A stretch of DNA of 6,656 nt, from contig QOAS01000095.1 of NCBI GenBank assembly GCA_003972855.1, positions 1-6,656 on the forward strand, in the 5' to 3' direction. Origin of the DNA: Gammaproteobacteria bacterium. Its GTDB lineage: Bacteria; Aquificota; Aquificia; Aquificales; QOAS01. Both the position numbers and the translations under genes were made by a program. Position 1 is the stretch's first letter. Each line of letters opens with the position of its first letter. Shown piece after piece: positions 1 to 5,310 of the stretch. The notes under the pieces were generated by a model. The model was not told where the DNA came from. It did no database searches and worked only from the letters and a program-made list of their open reading frames with translations.

Positions 1-1
1 T

Positions 2-1123
2 GAGGTTGATAAACTCCCCGATTTGGTAAAAGAAATGGTCTCCTCCAAAGGGGAGGAAAAGGAAGAAGCTCCTGCGGAAGTTTCCCAAGAAAAGAAAGCT
101 CAAGAGATTACCGCCCAAGCGGAGGAGAAAAAAGAGGAATTTTCTTGGGAAGAGTTTATGGGTTCTCCCGCACCCGCACCTGCAACCGCAACCGAAAATA
201 CGGAACAAGGACAACCCCAAGAGGTTGTCCAAGAAATTAAAGAGGAACCCAAAGAGGTTGAAACACCAGCCCAAACTTCCACTCCCGATGTTGGAAATAT
301 ATCTTTAAACAAACAATGTTTGCTCGTATCTTTTGATATGCCTTTGGTGGAAAAGGTAGAGCAACTAATCGGAAGTAAATGCGACCTCCACATAGCCAGA
401 AGTGCCAAACAAGCACTGCAGAAATACGGCGGTAAACCTTTTGATGTGATAATTTTTGACACCATATCGGGGGTTTTTGCGGAAAAAGGTATCAGAGACC
501 TTTACGAGAAAGGAAATTATAAAGACAGCCTCTATGTGCTTCTACTGGACGAGTTTTTACCCCTTGATACGGAAAAGTTACCCGTTAAAAATTTGCGCAC
601 CGTAAAAAGGGAAAGCGAGTTGGAACTCCTTCCCGAAATAGTGGAAAACGCTCCCCATATCACCTTCGGTAAGTTGGTAGAACAGGCAACCCAAGAGGTT
701 TCCCAAGAACCCACAAAAGGGCAACCTATAGAGGAGAAGAAAGAGGAGAAAAAAGAGGAAGCGGAAACAACTCCCCAGCCTACCGAAGAACTAAAGCCTA
801 CTCCCGTTCAGCCCCAACCTCAAGTTCAAGCTCAACCCCAACCTGCACCCGCGGCTGAATCTACACCTCAACCGACGCCTACCGCTACCGCTTCTTTAGG
901 AATTTCTAAAGAGGAATTGGAAAAACTTATAGAGGAGAAAATAAACGCAAAAGTTGTTCCCCTTATAGAGGAGCTTATCCGTTCCAAACTAAGTGAGGTT
1001 TACATAAAGGCGATAGCCCGCGAAATTATAGAGCCTGAAGTAAATAGGGAACTTGTAAAGGAAATAGTTCAGGAAATTGCGGAACCTATAGTGAGGGAAA
1101 CTTTGGAGCAACTACTTTCTTAG
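2..1123 (+). CDS. Degenerate receiver-domain protein with low-complexity linkers and helical C-terminus (5' truncated)
   Basis: The reading frame is open from the first bases of the window, so the true start lies upstream. A TTG at 23 is only the first possible internal start. Residue numbers here count from that TTG. Residues 1-90 are Glu/Lys/Pro/Ala-rich and probably disordered. Residues about 96-210 resemble a CheY-like receiver: a beta strand ending in SFD, then DVIIFD (D146) where the phospho-acceptor Asp would sit, then YVLLLDE, then VKRESELELL. The usual paired acids after strand 1 and the Thr/Ser after strand 4 appear to be missing, so phosphorylation is doubtful. Residues 211-290 are another Glu/Lys then Pro/Gln/Thr-rich linker. 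Residues 294-366 form amphipathic helices with repeated I-x-E-P and LVKEIVQEIAEPIV patterns, like assembly helices of scaffold proteins. No signal peptide or membrane segment is visible in this part. The gene is real on frame length and codon use. Its function is not recognised; a signalling or polar scaffold is inference. Confidence 0.75.
   Translation, partial: EVDKLPDLVKEMVSSKGEEKEEAPAEVSQEKKAQEITAQAEEKKEEFSWEEFMGSPAPAPATATENTEQGQPQEVVQEIKEEPKEVETPAQTSTPDVGNISLNKQCLLVSFDMPLVEKVEQLIGSKCDLHIARSAKQALQKYGGKPFDVIIFDTISGVFAEKGIRDLYEKGNYKDSLYVLLLDEFLPLDTEKLPVKNLRTVKRESELELLPEIVENAPHITFGKLVEQATQEVSQEPTKGQPIEEKKEEKKEEAETTPQPTEELKPTPVQPQPQVQAQPQPAPAAESTPQPTPTATASLGISKEELEKLIEEKINAKVVPLIEELIRSKLSEVYIKAIAREIIEPEVNRELVKEIVQEIAEPIVRETLEQLLS
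209..230. repeat. Perfect 8-bp inverted repeat inside the linker coding region
   Basis: GGACAACC at 209-216 is followed by six bases and then its exact reverse complement GGTTGTCC at 223-230. It lies within codons for the Gln/Glu-rich linker of the first gene. A related but imperfect copy of the surrounding bases recurs near 682-706, encoding the similar Q-E-V-S-Q-E peptide. It is most likely a by-product of repetitive coding sequence. No T-tract follows it, so it is not a terminator. Confidence 0.35.
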
Positions 1124-1179
1124 TTTGAAAAAAATAGCCTATCCACCCTTTGTGCTTTGCCTTTTAATTCTATACCCCG

Positions 1180-2211
1180 ATGGAGTCTAAAAAAAGGGCG
1201 GTAGCGTTATTTTCCGGCGGTTTGGACAGTATCCTTGCGGTTAAACTCGTGCAAGAGCAAGGCATAGAGGTTGTGGGTCTTCACATAAAAACCGGTTTTC
1301 ACTCCCACGAGGTTAAAGAAAAATTGGGTATTTTGGAAACCAACCCCGTAAAGGAGTTGGCTCAAGAGATAAACCTCCCCTTGGTGGAGGTGGATATATC
1401 CGATACCTACCACGAGATAATAAGAGTTCCCAAATACGGTTACGGGAAGAATGCCAACCCCTGTATTGACTGCAAGATAAAGTTTTTAAAAATCGCCAAA
1501 GAGTTTATGGAAAGGGAGGGTTTTGACTTTATAGTAACCGGTGAGGTGGTAAACCAACGACCGATGAGCCAAAATCTGCCCACCCTCCGCCTTATAGAAA
1601 AGGAGGCGGGAGTGCAAGGGTGGGTAGTCCGTCCTCTGTCCGCCAAACTTTTGCCACCCTCCATACCCGAACTCAAAGGGTGGATTGATAGGGAAAAGCT
1701 TTTGGACATTTCGGGGAGGGGTAGAAATCGCCAATTGGAGTTGGCAAAGAGATTTGGACTAAAGAAAATTCCCCAACCGTCGGGTGGGTGCCTGCTTACA
1801 ATGGAAGAAATCGCCAATAGGGTTTTTGACCACCTTAACCACAATGAGTGGGATAAAGAGATAGCCCAACTAACCCCGATAGGGAGACATTTTAGACTCC
1901 CAACCGGTGCGAAGGTTATAGTAGCCCGAAACAAGGAAGAGGGAATGTTTTTAAGGAAACACCAAAACAGGTGGTATCTCTTTAAACCAACCTCAAAGGG
2001 TGCAACCGCCATTTTACTGAAAGAAACCCCTCCTTCGGAAGAAGAGGTGAAATTGGTTGCGGGTTTGGTTGCAAAGTATTCAAAGAATCAACCCAAGGAA
2101 GTTGAGGTTATCCATAAGGGACAGAAATTGAGAAAAATCATTGGAAAGCCTCTTGGAGAGGAGTTAATTAGGCAATTAAGGTTAAAGGACAACGCGGAGA
2201 AAGAGGTCTAA
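1180..2211 (+). CDS. PP-loop tRNA thiolation-type enzyme with probable NFACT-R-like C-terminal domain
   Basis: This 343-residue protein carries an ATP-pyrophosphatase (PP-loop) motif, SGGLDS, at residues 12-17. A CxxC follows in NPCIDC (C95, C98), resembling the NPC motif of MnmA/TtuA-type thiouridine synthetases. A third cysteine, C204, lies in PSGGCLLT. The stretches EVVNQRPMSQ (122-131) and RPLSAKLLPPSIPE (151-164) match, from memory, a family often labelled ThiI-like or MnmA/TRMU-like in thermophilic bacteria. Such enzymes adenylate a tRNA uridine and replace oxygen with sulfur; the exact position modified here is unknown. Residues about 235-335, with GRHFRLPTGAKVIVARN, resemble the NFACT-R-type RNA-binding module, which could hold tRNA. 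The ATG at 1180 puts the PP-loop 11 residues in, as expected, but no Shine-Dalgarno precedes it. Two downstream genes, including a NifU-like one, follow closely and fit sulfur supply. ThiI proper is less likely because I see no THUMP or rhodanese domain. Confidence 0.88.
   Translation: MESKKRAVALFSGGLDSILAVKLVQEQGIEVVGLHIKTGFHSHEVKEKLGILETNPVKELAQEINLPLVEVDISDTYHEIIRVPKYGYGKNANPCIDCKIKFLKIAKEFMEREGFDFIVTGEVVNQRPMSQNLPTLRLIEKEAGVQGWVVRPLSAKLLPPSIPELKGWIDREKLLDISGRGRNRQLELAKRFGLKKIPQPSGGCLLTMEEIANRVFDHLNHNEWDKEIAQLTPIGRHFRLPTGAKVIVARNKEEGMFLRKHQNRWYLFKPTSKGATAILLKETPPSEEEVKLVAGLVAKYSKNQPKEVEVIHKGQKLRKIIGKPLGEELIRQLRLKDNAEKEV
2202..2207 (+). promoter_or_regulatory. Ribosome binding site for the DUF1858-like gene
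   Basis: AGAGGT sits at the 3' end of the PP-loop gene, five bases before the ATG at 2213. It favours this ATG over the in-frame ATG at 2225, which has no properly spaced purine tract. Confidence 0.6.
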
Positions 2212-2212
2212 A

Positions 2213-2473
2213 ATGGGTATAGAGATGAAGCCCAAATTAACCCATAATACCCTACTTCAAGAACTCCTTGAAAAATATGAGGAAACCTTTGAAATTCTAT
2301 ACCCTTACGGTCTTAACAAACTGATAGAAAACGATATTCTTGAAATAGTGGCTCCCCGCCTTACTCTGGAGGGCTTTTTTAGACTTTTTGATATTTCCGA
2401 AGAGGATAGAGACAAAATATGGAAAGAGATAAATAAGATTGTCAAGAAATATTCCGCAATGTATGAAATTTGA
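2213..2473 (+). CDS. Small DUF1858-like helical protein
   Basis: This is an acidic 86-residue protein starting one base after the previous stop, with a good ribosome binding site. The pattern LLQELLEKYEETFEILYPYGLNKL, then IVAPRLTLEGFFRLFDIS, resembles the DUF1858 fold: a short helical domain seen alone or attached to redox and iron-sulfur proteins. Here it is the subtype without the CxxC-like cysteines; the protein contains no cysteine at all. It therefore cannot itself bind a cluster through Cys. The tail (residues about 60-86) is a charged helix ending in Tyr-rich sequence. Its position between a tRNA-thiolation-type enzyme and a NifU-like gene suggests an accessory or adaptor role in the same process, but that is inference from neighbourhood only. 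The family assignment is by pattern and moderate. Confidence 0.75.
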   Translation: MGIEMKPKLTHNTLLQELLEKYEETFEILYPYGLNKLIENDILEIVAPRLTLEGFFRLFDISEEDRDKIWKEINKIVKKYSAMYEI

Positions 2474-2488
2474 GTTAAAATAAAGGGC

Positions 2489-2494
2489 GGAGGT
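2489..2494 (+). promoter_or_regulatory. Strong Shine-Dalgarno for the NifU-like gene
   Basis: GGAGGT lies six bases upstream of the ATG at 2501, the best match to the anti-SD in the window. It stands out because several neighbouring genes have no recognisable SD, and it suggests this small protein is made at a high rate. Confidence 0.8.
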
Positions 2495-2500
2495 TTAATA

Positions 2501-2743
2501 ATGGGTGAGGTTCTTTCTAAAGAAGATTTGGTGAGGGAGTTTTTGGAAAGCATTAAGCCTGCACTTTTGAGGCACGAAGGTGATGTTGAGCTTCACAAAA
2601 TAGAGGATAACGTTATTTACCTGAAATTTAACGGGGCTTGTGTAGATTGCAACGTGCGACCCGAATCAATGTTTCCGATGCTCAAAATGATGTTAATGAA
2701 CAAGTTCCCTTGGGTGAAAGATGTTGTAGATTTAACCGTGTAA
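2501..2743 (+). CDS. NifU-like C-terminal (Nfu) domain iron-sulfur protein
   Basis: This 80-residue stand-alone domain matches the NifU C-terminal family along its whole length: IKPALLRHEGDVELHKIED corresponds to the family's R-P-x-L-x-x-D-G-G-D-V-E-L region, and NGACVDC provides the cluster-binding CxxC (C47, C50). Such proteins accept and transfer [4Fe-4S] clusters to target enzymes in the cytoplasm. The region after the CxxC is unusual. Most members read C-x-x-C-P-S-S-x-M-T-L, whereas here it is C-x-x-C-N-V-R-P-E-S-M-F-P-M, two residues longer before the conserved Met. The C-terminal helix is Met-rich. The first Gly of the usual DGGD is replaced by Glu (HEGD). It follows a strong SD, and its stop overlaps the next start. 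A likely job is loading a cluster on a nearby enzyme, perhaps the three-cysteine PP-loop protein, but this is inference. Confidence 0.9.
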   Translation: MGEVLSKEDLVREFLESIKPALLRHEGDVELHKIEDNVIYLKFNGACVDCNVRPESMFPMLKMMLMNKFPWVKDVVDLTV

Positions 2744-3402
2744 TGGACGAGATTAAGGAAAAATTTTTGGAAATTTTGGAGTTTTACCCCAAGAGTTATG
2801 CGGTAAAGGTTAAATACACCCCTTACGAGGATTTGGACAACATAATAATTACCAACCCGCTGGATTATGTCCACCATATATTTCTACCCAACAAGGAGGA
2901 CCTTTTCCGTTTTGAACTCCTTTCCGCTTTAACCGTTTTGGGTGAGAAGCACCATTTGCTTTCCACCGATTATTACGATACCTACACCAAGGAAAATATG
3001 TATGAATTCATTGATGGATTTTCCCGCCTTTTGAAACCCATACGCTTTGCGTGGGCGGGAAGAATTGCGGGCGAAAATTCCCCCGACGCGGATAAGCTCT
3101 TAAGCGAAACCCTAAAGAGGATAGAGATTGAATACCTAAACGCCCTCTATAGGGGTAACCGCCGGGCAAGTTTAGAGGTTTTGCCTTACATAGCCTTTGC
3201 CAAAGGTTTAGACCCCGATTGGGACTTTTTTAACGACGAAAGGTTAAACGCGATTTTAAACGACCTCGTTAAGGCGGATATTAGCGTGCCAAACCTCATA
3301 AAGTATGCCAAGAAACTTCAAAGGTATCTACCCTGTTTCTGTTCCTTCTCGGTAAAGGAAGACCCCGAAAGGGGTTTTGAAGTTTTTTCTTTAGACTTTT
3401 AA
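2743..3402 (+). CDS. Unrecognised 219-residue protein, translationally coupled to the NifU-like gene
   Basis: The start is the ATG at 2743-2745, whose first base is the last base of the NifU-like stop (TAATG). No SD is visible, so re-initiation after the upstream gene is likely. The frame is open further upstream to 2638, but that part overlaps the NifU-like gene and reads as non-protein-like sequence. I do not recognise the family. The protein is mixed alpha/beta and soluble. An N-terminal helix (1-20) leads to DYVHHIFLPNKEDLFRFELL (41-60) and then GEKHHLLSTDYYDTYTKE (67-84), giving two His-His pairs (45-46 and 70-71). A central helical part with RFAWAGRIAG (101-110) follows, and a C-terminal CFC (198-200) lies in a beta-like segment. 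The His pairs and CFC could bind a metal, but no known motif fits. Coupling to the NifU-like gene suggests linked amounts or a physical partnership. Confidence 0.82.
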   Translation: MDEIKEKFLEILEFYPKSYAVKVKYTPYEDLDNIIITNPLDYVHHIFLPNKEDLFRFELLSALTVLGEKHHLLSTDYYDTYTKENMYEFIDGFSRLLKPIRFAWAGRIAGENSPDADKLLSETLKRIEIEYLNALYRGNRRASLEVLPYIAFAKGLDPDWDFFNDERLNAILNDLVKADISVPNLIKYAKKLQRYLPCFCSFSVKEDPERGFEVFSLDF

Positions 3403-3421
3403 GTCTTTTTCTTTAGATTTG
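3380..3421. repeat. Imperfect tandem repeat (about 21 bp, two copies) across the unknown gene's stop
   Basis: AAGTTTTTTCTTTAGA at 3380-3395 and AAGTCTTTTTCTTTAGA at 3401-3417 differ by one inserted base and start 21 bases apart. The 12-base core TTTTTCTTTAGA is identical (3384-3395 and 3406-3417). The first copy encodes the last residues of the upstream protein; the second lies after the stop and forms most of the U-rich leader of kdsB. A small local duplication is the simplest origin. Confidence 0.6.
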
Positions 3422-3430
3422 TTATCCCCT

Positions 3431-4147
3431 ATGGAGGAAATTCTCGTAGTCGTTCCCGCCCGTTTGGGTTCTACAAGACTTAAAAGAAAACCCCTTAGGG
3501 AGATAAAGGGAAAACCCCTTATAAGGTGGGTTGTGGAAGCTTTGACCAAAACGGGTTTTAGAATTTTGGTTGCAACCGACAGCGAAGAGATAAAAAAGGT
3601 CGTTGAAGACTTAACCGAGGTGGTTTTAACCCCTTCCGAACTCCCCAGCGGAAGCGATAGGGTAGCATACGCCCTTAAGGGTTTAAAGGAAATTCCCCCT
3701 TATGTGATTAACTACCAAGGGGACGAACCTTTTGCCTACCGCGAGGATTTGCTAAAGCTTTACAAATCCCTCAAAGAGGGTAGTCCCGCAGTTACCTTGG
3801 CAAAACCTTTGGAGGAAAAGTTTTTAAACGACCCCAATACGGTAAAAGTGGTAACCGACCTAAGGGGGTTTGCCCTCTACTTTTCCCGAAGCCCTTTACC
3901 CTATCCCCGCGGTGGGTTTCACTTTAAACCTTTAAAACACATAGGGGTTTATGCCTTTAAAACCGAAACCCTATTTGAGTTTACAAAGCTAAAACCCACA
4001 CCTTTGGAGCTTACGGAAGGTTTGGAACAACTTAGGCTTTTGGAAAACGGGATACCCGTAAAGGTTGAACTGACGGAAAACTACTACCACGGTGTTGATA
4101 CGGAGGAAGACCTACGGGAGGTTGAAAAGAAACTTAACAACCTTTAA
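3431..4147 (+). CDS. kdsB: 3-deoxy-manno-octulosonate cytidylyltransferase (CMP-Kdo synthetase)
   Basis: KdsB couples CTP and Kdo to give CMP-Kdo plus pyrophosphate, the activated sugar that Kdo transferase adds to lipid A precursor in the cytoplasm. The 238-residue product is close to the usual length of about 245-250. Visible family motifs are the nucleotide-binding PARLGSTRLKRKPL (9-22), ATDSEEI (48-54), PSGSDRV (72-78, family SGT/S-[DE]-R), the Mg-binding YQGDEP (95-100), NTVKVV (136-141), ALYFSRSPLPYPR (148-160), a G-[IV]-Y strand (172-174), PLELTEGLEQLRLLENG (191-207) and GVDTEEDL (221-228). I chose the ATG at 3431 because it leaves a short N-terminus before the first strand, as in E. 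coli. The in-frame TTG at 3419 would add four residues. Neither has an SD; the leader is U-rich and ends in CCCCT. It lies 28 bases after the unknown gene and 11 before mraY, so it is probably in the same transcript. It implies a Kdo-containing outer membrane. Confidence 0.95.
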   Translation: MEEILVVVPARLGSTRLKRKPLREIKGKPLIRWVVEALTKTGFRILVATDSEEIKKVVEDLTEVVLTPSELPSGSDRVAYALKGLKEIPPYVINYQGDEPFAYREDLLKLYKSLKEGSPAVTLAKPLEEKFLNDPNTVKVVTDLRGFALYFSRSPLPYPRGGFHFKPLKHIGVYAFKTETLFEFTKLKPTPLELTEGLEQLRLLENGIPVKVELTENYYHGVDTEEDLREVEKKLNNL

Positions 4148-4158
4148 TAGAAATCTTT

Positions 4159-5310
4159 ATGCTCTACCACCTAAGCGAATGGCTAAAGGAATTTTGGTTT
4201 CCCTTTAACGTATTGCACTATATCTCCTTTAGGAGTTTTTTAGCCTTTTTGCTCGCCTTTGCAACCGCAATGGTTTTGATACCACTCTTTACCCGTTTTA
4301 TGAAAAAGCTTCACACCTCCCTGGGGGGATACCAAAGGGAATATCTAACCCATCACGCGGGCAAAAGGGAAACCCCTTCCATGGGGGGAATAGTTTTAGT
4401 CCTTATTTTGATACTCTTTTCCTTTCTCTTCCTGCGGTGGGATAAGCCTTACTTTTTACTCTGCTCGCTTACCCTTTTGCTTTTCGGACTTATAGGCTTT
4501 GCGGACGACCTCTTTAAGCTCTTAAAAAACAGAGCGGACAGGGTTCCCCATTTTGTAAGAAATTTAGCCCTCCAAGGTGGGCTTACCGCTAAGCAGAAAC
4601 TTTTTTTCCAATTTATCTTTGCCTTTCTCATAGCCTACTTTTTGCTCGCGTGGGTGGGATTGGATACCAACCTCTACTTTCCCCTTTTTAAGGACTTTTA
4701 TCTCAACCTCGGAATAGAGGGATATTTGATTTTTGCAACCCTCTTTATAGTGTTTTTCTCCAACGCGGTTAATCTCACCGACGGATTGGACGGATTGGCA
4801 ATAGGTGTTACATTAACCACCTTTGCGGTGGGTTCTTTTATCTCCTACCTTGCGGGGAACAAAGTTTACGCCAACTATTTGGGAATACCCTATATTCCCT
4901 ATGTCGGAGAGCTAACGATTTTGGCGATGGCTCTTTTGGGGGCGGGTTTGGCATTTTTGTGGTTTAATACCCATCCCGCCCGAATATTCATGGGAGATGT
5001 AGGTTCTTTGGCTTTGGGAGCTTTGCTCGCCCTCTTTGCCCTCCTCACCAAAAGCGAATTTTTGTTCCTCATAGCGGGCGGAGTTTTCGTTGCGGAAGCC
5101 CTTTCGGTAATTATTCAAGTGGCGGTTTGTAAATTGACCAAAAAGAGGTTGGAAAATGGAAAAACCGACTGCAAAAGGATATTTTTAATGGCTCCCCTTC
5201 ACCATCACTTTGAAAAACTCGGTTGGAAAGAGGAACAAATAGTGGTTAGGTTTTGGATAGTTTCCGCCCTTTTGGGGGTATTCTCTTTAATGTTTCTCAA
5301 ACTGCGTTAG
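4159..5310 (+). CDS. mraY: Phospho-N-acetylmuramoyl-pentapeptide-transferase (MraY)
   Basis: MraY is an inner-membrane enzyme that moves phospho-MurNAc-pentapeptide from UDP to undecaprenyl phosphate, making lipid I for peptidoglycan. The 383-residue product has about ten hydrophobic segments and all the landmark motifs: PSMGGI (73-78), the Asp pair in GFADD (D116, D117), NAVNLTDGLDGLA (202-214), FLWFN (266-270), MGDVGSLALG (278-287, D280) and MAPLHHHFE (344-352). The N-terminus (MLYHLSEWLKEFWFPFNVL) resembles Aquifex MraY as I recall it and supports the ATG at 4159. It is about 20 residues longer than typical forms of 360. The extra length lies in the loop after the Asp pair (about 124-143, with RADRVPHFVRNLALQGG) and just before the HHH motif (about 328-339). 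No SD precedes the start, 11 bases after the kdsB stop. Unlike the classical dcw cluster, no mur genes flank it here. Its stop overlaps that of the convergent gene. Confidence 0.97.
   Translation: MLYHLSEWLKEFWFPFNVLHYISFRSFLAFLLAFATAMVLIPLFTRFMKKLHTSLGGYQREYLTHHAGKRETPSMGGIVLVLILILFSFLFLRWDKPYFLLCSLTLLLFGLIGFADDLFKLLKNRADRVPHFVRNLALQGGLTAKQKLFFQFIFAFLIAYFLLAWVGLDTNLYFPLFKDFYLNLGIEGYLIFATLFIVFFSNAVNLTDGLDGLAIGVTLTTFAVGSFISYLAGNKVYANYLGIPYIPYVGELTILAMALLGAGLAFLWFNTHPARIFMGDVGSLALGALLALFALLTKSEFLFLIAGGVFVAEALSVIIQVAVCKLTKKRLENGKTDCKRIFLMAPLHHHFEKLGWKEEQIVVRFWIVSALLGVFSLMFLKLR

Noticed and set aside
209..230. Inverted repeat as a regulatory hairpin
   Set aside because: It is within repetitive coding sequence and has no T-tract or nearby start. 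Chance from Gln/Val/Glu codon repeats is the simplest explanation.
1150..1176. Possible promoter (TTGTGC ... TATACC) before the PP-loop gene
   Set aside because: The spacer is only 15 bases and the implied start of transcription would fall inside the start codon. It is kept only as part of the shared-context finding.
1440..2012. Long open frame on the minus strand opposite the PP-loop gene
   Set aside because: It lies wholly inside a well-supported gene, its translation has no recognisable motif, and it looks like a compositional shadow. The same applies to the other antisense frames, for example 100-465 and 2617-2877.
2452..2481. Possible promoter (TTCCGC, 18-bp spacer, TAAAAT) before the NifU-like gene
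   Set aside because: The -35 match is poor and the region is A/T-rich coding end. The tight gene packing makes an operon more likely.
2638..2742. Upstream extension of the unknown 219-residue protein
   Set aside because: The extra 35 residues overlap the NifU-like gene in another frame and look unlike the rest of the protein. The ATG in the TAATG overlap is the better start.
3393..3410. Hairpin AGACTT/AAGTCT followed by T residues as a terminator before kdsB
   Set aside because: The stem is at most five effective base pairs, A/T-rich, with a tiny loop, so it would be unstable at high temperature. It is better explained by the tandem repeat.
3419..3430. TTG at 3419 as the kdsB start
   Set aside because: It adds four residues not expected before the first strand of KdsB and has no SD. 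The ATG at 3431 fits family length.
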